64,000 bases of DNA from JAJZVS01 sp963708095 (GCA_963708095.1 OY970182.1:4092001-4156000); one strand, 5' to 3'; positions 43,435 to 52,793 are shown, numbered from the stretch's first letter. Notes: a model not told the origin generated them from the sequence alone. Made by a program: numbers and translations.

Positions 43435-44229
43435 ATGGGCCAAATTTCGCACGCGGCCACCGCGCTCTGGGAAGCAGGACGGACGCGCGTCCCCTGTGCC
43501 CCGATCCGTGCGATCGTCGGCGAGACTGACATCGACGCCGCCTATGCGGTTCAAGAACAGATCACCGAACGGCGCATCAGCGAAGGGGCCCGCCTCGTCG
43601 GGCGCAAGATCGGGCTGACCGCCCCTTCTGTGCAGGCGCAACTCGGCGTGCCGCAGCCCGACTATGGCATGCTGTTTCATGACATGGACCTGTCGAACGG
43701 CGGTGAGATCCCGCTCGATCGGCTGATCCAGCCCAAGGTCGAGGCCGAGATCGCCTTCATCATGGGACGCGATCTGACGGGCGAGAAGCTCACGACGGCC
43801 GACGTACTAAGCGGGATCGAGTGGGCCGTGCCAGCGATCGAGATCGTCGACAGCCGGATCGAGGACTGGAACATCCGGATCACCGACACCGTCGCCGACA
43901 ATGCCTCCTCGGGCCTGTTCGTGCTCGGCCATGACGTCCGGCGGCTGGACGCGAACGACCTGCAGGGCTGCGATATGGCGCTTGAGTGCAACGGCGGACT
44001 GGTGTCGTCCGGAACCGGTGCCGCCTGCCTGGGGTCGCCGGTCAATGCGACGCTCTGGCTGGCCCGGGTCATGGCCAAGGCAGGCCGGCCGCTCAAGGCG
44101 GGCGATATCGTGCTGAGCGGCGCCTTGGGCCCGATGGCTACGGCGAAGCCTGGGGCGGCCTTCGAAGCCCGCATCCAAGGGCTGGGTTCGGTCCGCGTCA
44201 ACTTCGGCAAGGGGGGCGCCTGCCAATGA
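43435..44229 (+). CDS. 2-keto-4-pentenoate hydratase (MhpD/XylJ-like)
   Basis: 264 residues, the usual family length, from ATG 43435 with AGGAGAAC upstream. The family's substrate and metal loops are present: LVGRKIGLTAPSVQAQLG, QPKVEAEIAFIMGRDLTG and IEIVDSRIEDW. It hydrates 2-oxopent-4-enoate or a close relative to 4-hydroxy-2-oxovalerate in meta-cleavage of aromatics. No aldolase or dehydrogenase partner is next to it, so the pathway here is incomplete. The stretch 43238-43434 before it shows nothing certain. Confidence 0.9.
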   Translation: MGQISHAATALWEAGRTRVPCAPIRAIVGETDIDAAYAVQEQITERRISEGARLVGRKIGLTAPSVQAQLGVPQPDYGMLFHDMDLSNGGEIPLDRLIQPKVEAEIAFIMGRDLTGEKLTTADVLSGIEWAVPAIEIVDSRIEDWNIRITDTVADNASSGLFVLGHDVRRLDANDLQGCDMALECNGGLVSSGTGAACLGSPVNATLWLARVMAKAGRPLKAGDIVLSGALGPMATAKPGAAFEARIQGLGSVRVNFGKGGACQ

Positions 44230-44271
44230 GCGACCTCAACTAACTCATGCATTACCAAGGAGACAGACCGT

Positions 44272-44484
44272 TTGCCTGCGGTGCGGAAATGTTTGTCTCG
44301 CCGATGCGACGGCGATGTCGAGGCGGCGGGACGCGCGATACTGCAGCAGACACCCGCTGGTCGGTTCGGGTCACCCGATGAATTCGGCCGCATACGCGCG
44401 TTCCTATGCGCGGCGTCTTCCGGCTATAGTACCGGCCAGAACCTGCTGCTGGGCGGCGGCTCCTATGGGGGAACGTTTGACTGA
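44272..44484 (+). pseudogene. SDR C-terminal fragment
   Basis: From about 44325 the frame reads ILQQTPAGRFGSPDEFGRIR, then AFLCAASSGYSTGQNLLLGG and a GGTF end, the standard C-terminus of FabG-like short-chain dehydrogenases. The Rossmann and catalytic parts are missing. It is a leftover between the hydratase and the LysR gene. Confidence 0.75.
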
Positions 44485-44521
44485 TATGCTTGCGTGGCCG
44501 TAGATTTGCTTGCGAGGCCCG

Positions 44522-45418
44522 ATGGAACTCAGGCAACTCCGCTATTTCGTCGCTCTGGCTCGGACACTGAATTTTACTCACGCGGCTACGGAATCGCACA
44601 TTGCCCAGCCGCCGTTTAGTAGACAGATCCGGGCACTCGAGGAGGAGCTTGGAGTTCCGCTAGTCAATCGTCGTTCCCGCCAACTCACGCTTACCCCAGC
44701 AGGGGAACTGGTTCAGCAGCGTGCCTCCGAGATCCTCGCGCGGATCGACCGCCTTGGGCAGGACGCGCGGCGCCTCGAAAAGACCGGGCGACAACCGTTT
44801 CGTATCGGCCTTGAGACCATCATACTTTATGGCCGCTTCCCAGAGCTGTTGAGGCAGTTGCGAAGCGCCAATCCGCACCTGCAGATAGACGTGGCTGAAA
44901 TGCCGGCCGAGCAGCAATCCGCTGCGCTCAAGGAGGGCCGAATTGAAATCGGGTTCGGCCGTATCCGGGTCAGCGATCCGGGAATTGTCCAGGTCCAGTT
45001 AAGACAAGAACCGCTCTTTGTCGCCCTCTCAGCCCATCATCCGCTCGCGGCCGGGGCGCCGGGGCCACTATCTCTGCGCGAGCTCGCAGAACAAACCTTC
45101 ATCCTGTTCCCGGCCGGTGTATCCCCCGACCGTCCGGGTTCGCTTCGCGCCATGTTCTCGGAGCGTGGCTTTCAGCCGAAGGCAATCATCGATGCCGGCG
45201 AGCTGCAGGTCGCTCTTGGCCTCGTAGCTGCCGACTATGGCGTCTGCATCGTGCCTGCGGTCGTCCAGCGAATGCGTGGCAGCGATGTCTGCTATCGGCT
45301 GCTGGACGAGCCAGGTTGGACATCGCCCATCCTCATGAGCTGGCTGCGCGGCGAACAGCCTCCGCTGATGGGTTCGATCATCGAGCTGCTCAGGAAGATC
45401 CTCACTACGGTGCCGTAG
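44522..45418 (+). CDS. LysR family regulator, CatR/BenM-like
   Basis: 298 residues from ATG 44522. The HTH (NFTHAATESHIAQPPFSRQI, RALEEELGVPLVNRRSRQLT) has the PPFSRQI signature of the CatR/BenM/CbnR branch that controls aromatic catabolism. The effector domain spans ~90-290 (GRIEIGFGRIRVSDPGIVQV). Just upstream are two copies of TTGCTTGCGNGGCC. It likely controlled the hydratase gene or neighbours lost through rearrangement. Confidence 0.88.
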   Translation: MELRQLRYFVALARTLNFTHAATESHIAQPPFSRQIRALEEELGVPLVNRRSRQLTLTPAGELVQQRASEILARIDRLGQDARRLEKTGRQPFRIGLETIILYGRFPELLRQLRSANPHLQIDVAEMPAEQQSAALKEGRIEIGFGRIRVSDPGIVQVQLRQEPLFVALSAHHPLAAGAPGPLSLRELAEQTFILFPAGVSPDRPGSLRAMFSERGFQPKAIIDAGELQVALGLVAADYGVCIVPAVVQRMRGSDVCYRLLDEPGWTSPILMSWLRGEQPPLMGSIIELLRKILTTVP

Positions 45419-45743
45419 CTTGCCGAGCCACCTCCCGGGTTGCCGGGGCCATGTCACGGAGCGCGAGTTAAGTTGGCGATGCACGCCGAGCTCAAGCATT
45501 CGTCTATACCAGCAAAGTACCGAAGAGAACCACAAAGGTATTTGAACGGCGCTCAAGAGCCGACCACATCAGGCGTCGAACGGGTGGCATGTAACCCCGC
45601 GCTCCTTGGAACCGGCGAGTTCGTCCCAATGAGGCTATCGGAAGCCGCGTCGGCACCCTCGGCAGGATCCATGATAACGCACTTGATCGGCCAACGCCTC
45701 CGACCTTCTGGCCTCCATCGACCTCGGCGACCGGAGAACGAAA
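45419..45743. other. Intergenic stretch without a supported gene
   Basis: Frames on both strands are open but carry no recognisable domain. The last ~15 bases hold the ribosome site (GGAGAACGAAA) of the CBS-BON gene. Confidence 0.5.
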
Positions 45744-46499
45744 ATGTCTGTTGCACGAACTGAACAGATCGACGTAGCCGGGTTGATCGAATTCAATCCA
45801 GCCGTTGTCACACTGGGGACTGACATCGCGGACGCTGTTGACCTGATGCTCGAGGAAAATGTCAGCGCGCTCCCTGTCGTTGACGCGTGCGAAGTCCTGG
45901 CGGGGATGGTCACCGCTTCCGCGCTCATAGGCCGTGTGGCGGGACGCCTTCGCGAGCATCCGGACGGTTGGCTGCGATCCTTGCTCTTCGCGACAGCGGC
46001 GGCACAATCCTTCGCGCGGCTTCACGGTCGACACGTGGTCGAGGTTTTGGACACGAGTTACGGCAGCGTAAGTCCAGGCACGCCACTGCAGCAAATCGTT
46101 GAGCGCATGGAGCAGACAAAGGCCGAGCGCCTGCCGGTCTGCTCGCGTGGAAAGGTTATCGGCGTGATTACGCGTGCTGGTGTGCTGCGAGCGATGGTCG
46201 AACGATATCGACCTCGTCCCCAGTCCCAAAGCGATGCGCAGATCCTGCGGCAGTTGCATCGCGAACTGGGACACCACGCGTGGTTGCCTAGACAGGGTGT
46301 TGTTGTCTCGGTGGAAAACGGTGTCGTCCAGCTAAACGGCACGATATTCGAAGAGGGACTCCGCAACGGGATCAGAGCTGTCGCGGAGAATGTGCCCGGC
46401 GTCTCGGCGGTCAGAGACCACCTGCGGCTGATGGTGGCCGCCGGTTATGCTGTTCCGTCGCCCGACGATATCAGTGCCGGTCATAATGGCCTCGCCTAA
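45744..46499 (+). CDS. CBS-domain pair plus BON-domain protein
   Basis: 251 residues. Two CBS motifs form a Bateman module (FNPAVVTLGTDIADAVDLML, VSALPVVDACEVLAGMVTAS; then GSVSPGTPLQQIVERMEQTK, AERLPVCSRGKVIGVITRAG), and residues ~170-240 are a BON domain (VVVSVENGVVQLNGTIFEEG, NGIRAVAENVPGVSAVRDHL). CBS pairs bind adenine nucleotides; BON domains often bind membranes or lipids. Start ATG 45744. The role is unknown. Confidence 0.88.
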   Translation: MSVARTEQIDVAGLIEFNPAVVTLGTDIADAVDLMLEENVSALPVVDACEVLAGMVTASALIGRVAGRLREHPDGWLRSLLFATAAAQSFARLHGRHVVEVLDTSYGSVSPGTPLQQIVERMEQTKAERLPVCSRGKVIGVITRAGVLRAMVERYRPRPQSQSDAQILRQLHRELGHHAWLPRQGVVVSVENGVVQLNGTIFEEGLRNGIRAVAENVPGVSAVRDHLRLMVAAGYAVPSPDDISAGHNGLA

Positions 46500-46529
46500 T
46501 GGCCTCCGGTGCGCCCCGGCCACCAAGAC

Positions 46530-46665
46530 CGTATGTTCGCGCCGTGAACAGATTGAGCAACTACTCGAGCAGTGGTCGATGGCACCCGTGGTGGCGGCGA
46601 TTCAGGCGGTGCGGGGAGTGGCATTTATCAACGCGGTCCTAGCGGCCGATGACGGGGAAGTGTAG
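46530..46665 (+). pseudogene. IS110-family transposase fragment
   Basis: The frame reads EQIEQLLEQWSMAPVVAAIQ then AVRGVAFINAVLAADDGEV, which matches the start of the C-terminal Transposase_20 domain of IS110 elements (WSLAPVVEALQALRGV type). Only ~45 residues remain, ending two bases before the FUSC gene. Confidence 0.7.
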
Positions 46666-46667
46666 CC

Positions 46668-48755
46668 ATGATTGGCAATACTCCTCCGATTATCGGTCCA
46701 TTGCCGCAGTCGAGCACCGCCACTAATGCGGAACGACTCGAAGAGGCGTGGCGGGCCGTAGCTCCGTCGCTGCTGTTCGGGTTGCGCTTGTGGGCTTCAG
46801 TGTCGCTTGCGCTTTACGTCTCGTTTTGGCTCGAGCTCGACAACCCCTACTGGGCCGCCACCTTGGCGGCGATTGTGTGTCAACCACAGCTCGGTGCCTC
46901 CTTGCGCAAAGGGTGGTTCCGCATAATCGGCACAGTGATCGGTGCGGCCATGAGCGTGGTGCTGGTCGCCAGCTTCCCGCAGGATCGCATACTGTTTCTC
47001 GGCGGCCTGGCGCTGTGGGGCGCGGCCTGCGCCTTCGTAGCCACGCTCTTGCGCAACTTCGCGTCCTATGCCGCAGCCCTGGCAGGCTATACGGCGGCGA
47101 TCATTGCCGGCGACCTGTTCTTCGCCGCGGGCGCCGTGGACGCAGACGCAGCCTTCCTGCTTGCCGTTGCGCGCGCCAGCGAGATCTGCCTCGGCATCGT
47201 CTGCGCCGGCATCGTTCTCGCCGGAACCGATCTCGGCGGCGCCCGACGCCGGCTGGCTGCGCAGTTCGCGGATCTGTCGGCAAGGATCACCGCGGGCTTT
47301 ACCAGCACATTGGCGATGGCGGACCACGAGTTCGCAGACACGCAGCCTGTTCGCAGCGAATTCGTTCGCCGCGTCGTCGCCCTCGATCCCGTGATCGACC
47401 AGACACTCGGGGAATCTGCGCAGATTCGCTATCACTCGCCGGTGCTGCAGAGCGCGGTGGACGGGTTGTTCACGGCGCTCTCCGGCTGGCGTGCCGTCGC
47501 CAATCACGTGCGCGGGCTGCCCGCTGGCACGACCCGGCAAGAAGTCGCCGCCGTCCTTGAATGCGTGCCGCCGCAACTGCGATCGGCAGCGCAGCCGGGC
47601 GCATTGGTGCACTGGATCGACGACCCGGTCGCTCTGCACAAGCTCTGCGAGCTGACCGTGCAGCGATTGATCGCCCTGCCGGCCGTGACACCGTCGCTGC
47701 GTCTGCTTGCCGACAAGGCGGCCGAGGCCCTTGCCGGCGTCGGGGATGCGCTCAATGGCCTCGCGTTGCTCGTCGCCGAGCCGGCACGACCCATTCCGCC
47801 TCGCAGCAGCAAACACGTTCGGGTACCTGATTGGCTGCCCGCGCTGGTCAATGCCGGCCGCGCCTTCGTTACAATCGGCGCCATTGCTCAATTCTGGATT
47901 GTCACCGCGTGGCCGGGCGGTGGCGACGCGGTAACTTTTGCGGCGATCGTCGTGCTGCTGTTCGCGCCGCACGCCGAACAGGCTTACGGCGCTGCCATAC
48001 TTTTCACCGTGGGAGCCATCCTGGACCTGGTCCTTACGGCGATCGTCGCGTTTGCGGTGTTGCCCGGACTGGGGATCGAGAGCTTTGCCGGCTTCAGCCT
48101 CGTCCTTGCTGTTTGCCTGGTGCCCATCGGTGCCCTGCTGGCGCATGCGCGGCAAGCCTGGCAGGTCGGGCTGTTCACCGCGATAACGATGTTTTTCCTG
48201 CCATTGCTGCAACCGACCAATCCGATGACTTACAATCCTGAGGCGTTTTATAATGCCGGCTGGGCCGTCGTCTTCGGTGCCGGCTTTGCGGCGTTGTCAT
48301 TTCGGCTGCTGCCACCATTGTCGCCGGCCTTCCGTACACGCCGGCTGCTCGCGCTGACCTTGCGCGATCTACGCCGTCTCGCGATCGGTCGGAGCCAACC
48401 TGACTGGCACGGCCATGTGCACGGCCGGCTCACCGCCATGCCGGACGAAGCGACGCTGCTGCAGCGCACGCAGCTAATGGCTGCACTTTCGGCCGGTAGC
48501 GAGATCATCCACCTGCACCGTATCGCGCCCCATCTTGGCCTCGCTCCGAAGCTCGGCGCGGTGCTCGCGGCGCTAGTGGGGGGCCATAGCGCGCGAGCGA
48601 TCGCCCTACTCTCCCGGCTCGACGATGTTCTCGCCACCCATGCCGCCGATGGACGGGGAACCGCAGCCGTCCTGCGGGCGCGGGCCAGCATTCTTGTCCT
48701 TGCGGAGGCGCTGACAAAACACGGCGCCTATTTCGATGCCGGAGCGCGACCATGA
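46668..48755 (+). CDS. FUSC-family efflux permease (AaeB-like)
   Basis: 695 residues with two blocks of about five to six membrane segments (~35-190 and ~395-550) separated by a soluble region, the duplicated FUSC/AaeB plan. LELDNPYWAATLAAIVCQPQ and TAWPGGGDAVTFAAIVVLLF are the family's repeated signature. With the DUF1656 protein and the HlyD adaptor it makes an AaeBXA-like exporter of aromatic carboxylic acids such as p-hydroxybenzoate, useful beside aromatic-degradation genes as an overflow valve. Confidence 0.9.
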   Translation: MIGNTPPIIGPLPQSSTATNAERLEEAWRAVAPSLLFGLRLWASVSLALYVSFWLELDNPYWAATLAAIVCQPQLGASLRKGWFRIIGTVIGAAMSVVLVASFPQDRILFLGGLALWGAACAFVATLLRNFASYAAALAGYTAAIIAGDLFFAAGAVDADAAFLLAVARASEICLGIVCAGIVLAGTDLGGARRRLAAQFADLSARITAGFTSTLAMADHEFADTQPVRSEFVRRVVALDPVIDQTLGESAQIRYHSPVLQSAVDGLFTALSGWRAVANHVRGLPAGTTRQEVAAVLECVPPQLRSAAQPGALVHWIDDPVALHKLCELTVQRLIALPAVTPSLRLLADKAAEALAGVGDALNGLALLVAEPARPIPPRSSKHVRVPDWLPALVNAGRAFVTIGAIAQFWIVTAWPGGGDAVTFAAIVVLLFAPHAEQAYGAAILFTVGAILDLVLTAIVAFAVLPGLGIESFAGFSLVLAVCLVPIGALLAHARQAWQVGLFTAITMFFLPLLQPTNPMTYNPEAFYNAGWAVVFGAGFAALSFRLLPPLSPAFRTRRLLALTLRDLRRLAIGRSQPDWHGHVHGRLTAMPDEATLLQRTQLMAALSAGSEIIHLHRIAPHLGLAPKLGAVLAALVGGHSARAIALLSRLDDVLATHAADGRGTAAVLRARASILVLAEALTKHGAYFDAGARP

Positions 48756-48970
48756 GGTTCGTCGAGATCGATCTGTTCGGCGTGTACGTCGCGCCGATGT
48801 CGCTGATGCTGGCCGCCGCCTGGATGGTCACAATCTGGCTGCGCCGGGTTGCCGTGCGCTTCGGATGGCTGCGCCATGTATGGCACCCGGCGCTGTTCGG
48901 GTTCGCGGTTTACATGATCGTCCTGTCGGCGATCGTTTTGAGTTTAGCACGGTGGGGCAGCTATGTCTGA
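48752..48970 (+). CDS. DUF1656 small membrane protein (AaeX-like)
   Basis: 72 residues with two membrane segments (YVAPMSLMLAAAWMVTIWL and LFGFAVYMIVLSAIVLSLA). The N-terminus EIDLFGVYVAP is the DUF1656 signature. It overlaps the FUSC gene (ATGA) and the HlyD gene (8 bases), the standard place for AaeX. Confidence 0.9.
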   Translation: MRFVEIDLFGVYVAPMSLMLAAAWMVTIWLRRVAVRFGWLRHVWHPALFGFAVYMIVLSAIVLSLARWGSYV

Positions 48971-50180
48971 AGTCGCCGATACCTCCGAAGTCGAAGCCAG
49001 GGTGAAACCGGACGCGAGGCGACCCGATCGCGAGCCCGCCTGGTCGCCCGACCCGCTTGCCCGCGTGTCACCGAGCCGAGCGAGGCGCGTGATGCCGGTG
49101 TTGTTCACCGCGCTCGTCGTGGCGGTCGCCGTCCTGCTTGGGCGGGCGATGTGGGATGCGTATATGGGCGCACCTTGGACGCGTGACGGCACCGTGCGCG
49201 CCTACGTTGTGACAATGGCGCCGGAGGTCGCTGGGCGCATCGTCGAGCTGCCAGTCGTCGACAACCAATACGTGCATAAGGGTGATTTGCTGCTGGTCAT
49301 CGACCCGACCAATTACATGATCGCCGTCAGTCAAGCCGAGGCCGCGGTGCAGCAGGGCGAGGCGAGCGCGCAGAACGTCGACGGACAGATTGCTGTCCAG
49401 CTGGTACAGATCAGCGCCAACCAGGCACAGGTCGATCGGGCGCAGGCAGCGCTCGTCTTCGCAAAGCAGCAGGCGAGCCGCTACGGGAAATTGGCGCAGG
49501 ACGGCTGGGGGACCGTTCAGGATGCCCAGCAGTATACGTCCCAACTGCAGCAGCAGGAGGCGGCGGTGCGGACAGCACAGGAAAGCCTGGCTCTCGTGCA
49601 GCGACAAATCGCGTCGCTGAAGGCGCAGCACCTGAGCGCCGAGGCGAGCGTCACGCAGGCCAAGGCACAGCTCCGCCAGGCGGAGGTGAATCTTGGGCGC
49701 ACGCACATTCTTTCTCCGGTCGACGGCTACGTGACGAACCTGCTGGCGCAGCTCGGCGATTACGTCAACGCGGGCGTGAACACTATCTCGGTTGTGGACG
49801 CCAATTCATTCTGGATCGATGGTTATTTCGAAGAGGCTAACCTTGCGCCTATCCGCGTGGGAGATCCTGCCGAAATCAAGCTGATGGGCTACAGCCAGAT
49901 TGTGCATGGCCATGTCGATAGCATCGCCCGCGAGATCAACGTCGCGAACGCACAACCGAACGGGCAAGGCATTGCGACAGTCAATCCGATTTTTACCTGG
50001 GTGCGGCTCGCGCAGAGAATCCCCGTGCGTATCCACATCGATCAAGTGCCGGAAGGCATCGGTCTAGTAGCCGGAATGACCGCCACGGTCCAAATCGACG
50101 AGCCCCAAGATCGTGAACAGAATAAATCTGGTTTAGGTGTTTGGGCGTTGCTCTGGGCTGTACGCCAGCCTCTCTCATGA
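48963..50180 (+). CDS. HlyD-family membrane fusion protein (AaeA-like)
   Basis: 405 residues: a cytoplasmic N-terminus of ~40 residues longer than AaeA's, a membrane segment (PVLFTALVVAVAVLLGRAMW), GAPWTRDGTVRAYVVTMAPE as in AaeA, the lipoyl half-motif PVVDNQYVHKGDLLLVIDP, a Gln/Ala-rich helical hairpin (~135-240) and the second half (VDGYVTNLLAQLGDYVNAGV). The last ~25 residues approach an ISKra4 relic and may be altered. Confidence 0.92.
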   Translation: MSEVADTSEVEARVKPDARRPDREPAWSPDPLARVSPSRARRVMPVLFTALVVAVAVLLGRAMWDAYMGAPWTRDGTVRAYVVTMAPEVAGRIVELPVVDNQYVHKGDLLLVIDPTNYMIAVSQAEAAVQQGEASAQNVDGQIAVQLVQISANQAQVDRAQAALVFAKQQASRYGKLAQDGWGTVQDAQQYTSQLQQQEAAVRTAQESLALVQRQIASLKAQHLSAEASVTQAKAQLRQAEVNLGRTHILSPVDGYVTNLLAQLGDYVNAGVNTISVVDANSFWIDGYFEEANLAPIRVGDPAEIKLMGYSQIVHGHVDSIAREINVANAQPNGQGIATVNPIFTWVRLAQRIPVRIHIDQVPEGIGLVAGMTATVQIDEPQDREQNKSGLGVWALLWAVRQPLS

Positions 50181-50189
50181 GCAGAAGAT

Positions 50190-50658
50190 ACCACATCGGA
50201 GCCTGCTGACAGCAGGGCGCAATCGATCGCCGTTCAGATACACGGCCTCACGCGCCATGTGCTGCAAGCCGAATAGTTCCCGCCGAGCCTCGTCGTGATA
50301 GCCGTTCCAGAGCAAGTGGCGAATGCGGCTGAGACGATACTCGACCATATCAAGGTCGGTATGGTGGGGCGGCGCCATGGCATGCACACCAGCAAGCGCC
50401 TGCTCGGCATGGCGCACCCGCATCGAGATATGCCACCAGTCGAGAATGTGAACCACGTCAGCACCTGTCGCGCGGCGGACCAGCTCCGGCAATGCGACTC
50501 ACCATCGCTGATCACGGTGAGTGGCCGCCCGCCAGTCCAGCCCTGGTCGGTGAGCGCCGCCCGCACCTGTGTCAGCGGACGGTCGGCGCCAAGTGGCGCC
50601 AGCGCAAACCGCCGCGACCGCCGTCCGGGTGCTTCCACCTTGCCGACGGTGACGTCGA
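50190..50658 (-). pseudogene. ISKra4-family transposase fragment (second type)
   Basis: Two frames give the middle of an ISKra4 transposase: DVTVGKVEAPGRRSRRFALA, PLTVISDGES, then one frame over VVHILDWWHISMRVRHAEQA and LWNGYHDEARRELFGLQHMA. The frame breaks near 50490. It is related to, but clearly different from, the intact enzyme at 41794. Its upstream part is replaced by the IS6 fragment at 50659. Confidence 0.82.
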
Positions 50659-51045
50659 CGAGCCCGCGGACCGTCACGTTGGACGGCTATGCCGCTTCGC
50701 ACCGCGCGGTGCGGGAGATGAAGGCTGACGGTGAGCTGCCTGCCGACACCAAGCTGCGGTCATCGAAATACCTGAACAACCTGATCGAGCAGGACCATCG
50801 GGGTGTGAAACTACGTATCGGTCCGATGCTTGGGTTCAAGCGGTTCAGGACGGCGGCGATCGCCATAGCGGGTATCGAGCTGTTGCTGCGGATCCGCAAG
50901 GGACAATGCAACCTTAGCCAGCTGCACCTTCAGGATAGACGTGCGCCCGTTGTCTGGGGCGCGGTCCTGGCAGCCCTGTAAACCTTACAACACCGGGTAC
51001 CCGCGTCCACGACCTCTGGACCTTCAGGCTATTTGCACCAGAGCC
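50659..51045 (+). mobile_element. IS6 right-end fragment (387 bp), second copy
   Basis: Matches 14800-15186 without length change and with only about half a dozen base differences. It contains the transposase part from TLDGYAASHRAV to the end and the right terminal repeat ATTTGCACCAGAGCC. The left half is missing. Confidence 0.9.
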
Positions 51046-51393
51046 TTCGAGCTGACCGATCAGACGTGGGAGAGCCTGATCGCCTGGCTCACCCACCGTG
51101 GGGGCGGGCTGCGGGATTACGTGTTTCCCAGCCGCACCGACGGCACCGATCATATCAGCACGCGCAAGTATGCCCGATTGGTGGGCGATTGGGTCGAGAG
51201 TATCGGGCTGGGTCGCTTGGCCTATGGCACGCACAGCCTGCGCCGGACGAAGGTGGCGCTGATCTACAAGCGGACGGGCAATCTGCGGGCGGTGCAGATC
51301 CTGCTCGGCCATACCAAGCTCGAGAGCACGGTGCGCTACCTGGGCGTGGATGCCGAGGACGCGCTAACTCTGTCCGAGGCCACTGAGGTTTAG
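51046..51393 (+). pseudogene. Tyrosine recombinase C-terminal fragment
   Basis: 115 residues of a phage-integrase-type catalytic domain. The HxxR box is in YGTHSLRRTKVALIYKRTGN, the later His in VQILLGHTKLESTVRYLGVD, which also holds the nucleophile Tyr. The first catalytic Arg and everything upstream were cut off by the IS6 end at 51045. Confidence 0.85.
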
Positions 51394-51446
51394 GACGTGT
51401 CTCCGGGGCGGCCCGCGATCGCCCGCGCGAGCCGTCCTCTTGGCCC

Positions 51447-51466
51447 AGGGGTCTTGAAGGACCCCT
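51447..51466 (+). terminator. Likely Rho-independent terminator
   Basis: AGGGGTC-TTGAAG-GACCCCT, 7-bp perfect stem, followed by TTCTGCTT. It lies 54 bp after the integrase-fragment stop. The T run is short, so strength is uncertain. Confidence 0.5.
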
Positions 51467-51600
51467 TTCTGCTTCGCCCCACTAAGTTCCGGTCCGGGCA
51501 GGTTAGCGATCGACGAGGTTTGGTGGATTGCGGTCCGTCGGCTTCTGGCCATTATGGAGTGGAAGCCGATGCTTGAGAGCAGGCTGGGTAGGAGCGCATT

Positions 51601-52344
51601 GTGCCGAACGAGCAGATCACGATCCGAACGCCCGATGGTGAATGCCCTTTGCACGTCGCGACGCCGGCGGGTGATGGGCCGTGGCCAGCCGTCATCTTCT
51701 ACATGGACGCAGGCGGCATCCGGCCCGCAGTTATCGAGATGGCGCAGCGGCTTGCGAGCGCCGGCTACGTCGTGCTGCTGCCCGATCTATTCTACCGTTA
51801 TGGCCCGTACGGGCCGTTGGTGCCCAAGGATGTGTTCGCGGGCGACGTCCGCGCGATTCTCGGGCCGATGATGGCCACAACCAGCAACGACAAGGCCGCC
51901 GAGGATACAGAGACCTTCCTCGTCTATCTCGACAAGCGCGGCGACGTCGCTGGCTACAAGGTCGGCGCGGTGGGCTTCTGCATGGGCGGCGGCATGGCAC
52001 TCGCCGCGGCGGGAACCTATCCTGATCGCTTCGGGGCGGTCGCGAGCTTCCATGGCGGCAATCTCGCAACCGACGCGCCAGCCAGCCCCCACCTGTTCGC
52101 CCCGAACCTGAAAGCCGAGGTCTATGTTGCCGCTGCCGAGAACGACGGCAGCTACCCGCCTGAGATGGCAGAGCGATTTGAGAAAGCACTGACGCAAGCC
52201 GGCGTGCGCTACCGGGCGAAGACCTACCCCGCAGCGCACGGCTGGATGAAGCCAGATTTCCCCGTGTACGATCATGCTGCCGCTGAGCGCGGCTGGACCG
52301 AGATGCTCGCGCTCTTCGGCCGGAACCTGCACCGAGGTAAATGA
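51601..52344 (+). CDS. Dienelactone hydrolase family protein
   Basis: 247 residues from GTG 51601 with AGGAGC seven bases upstream. Catalytic Cys in AVGFCMGGGMALAAAG, acidic residue in VYVAAAENDGSYPPE, His in YPAAHGWMKPDF. It parallels the protein at 39431-40183 along its whole length. It stands alone after the integrase fragment. Confidence 0.88.
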   Translation: MPNEQITIRTPDGECPLHVATPAGDGPWPAVIFYMDAGGIRPAVIEMAQRLASAGYVVLLPDLFYRYGPYGPLVPKDVFAGDVRAILGPMMATTSNDKAAEDTETFLVYLDKRGDVAGYKVGAVGFCMGGGMALAAAGTYPDRFGAVASFHGGNLATDAPASPHLFAPNLKAEVYVAAAENDGSYPPEMAERFEKALTQAGVRYRAKTYPAAHGWMKPDFPVYDHAAAERGWTEMLALFGRNLHRGK

Positions 52345-52673
52345 CCGCCGGCGAAGATGCTCGAGCGTCAGCTTTCGGCGCACGCTCCGTGTCCGTTCGG
52401 CAGTAGCTACTGGGTCGAAAGCTGTCGGCGGGCCGGCAAAGGCGAACGTCTGCTTATTGCTGCCCACCGCTCCAAAGCTGCCAGTCCGCTGTCGGCCAAC
52501 CCAAGCCACCGGCGGAACGTCTGCTTCACTCGCCGGCGGAGCGGAAGCGGATCGGCGGCTCTCCACCCAACTCACCGTAGCCGCGCGTCCCTGGCCGGCT
52601 ACATGCTGATCGGGTTCTAGGGCGGCGGGCGGCCCGCGCGACCTTCCAGCCGCCTTGTGCCACTATCACGCCC
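52345..52673. other. Intergenic stretch without a supported gene
   Basis: Open frames exist on both strands but none matches a known domain. It contains two similar units, GCGAACGTCTGCTTATTGCT and CGGAACGTCTGCTTCACTCG, which may be an intergenic repeat. Confidence 0.35.
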
Positions 52674-52793
52674 ATGTGTGGGCGCTACGCATCCTTCCTG
52701 CCGCCCGAGGCGATCGCTCGCCTTTTCCGGACGACGAACGAGCTGCCAAATATCCGGGCGAACTGGAACGTCGCCCCGACGCAGCAGGCCATG
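52674..52793 (+). pseudogene. yedK: YedK/HMCES (SRAP) N-terminal fragment
   Basis: 40 residues, MCGRYASFLPPEAIARLF through NWNVAPTQQAM, the start of the SRAP-domain protein that crosslinks to abasic sites in single-stranded DNA through Cys2. The frame is cut after PTQQAM by MITE copy B, and nothing of the rest is found downstream. Confidence 0.85.

Noticed and set aside
46797..48212. 471-residue minus-strand frame opposite the FUSC gene
   Set aside because: No domain; the FUSC product is continuous and coupled to the DUF1656 gene.
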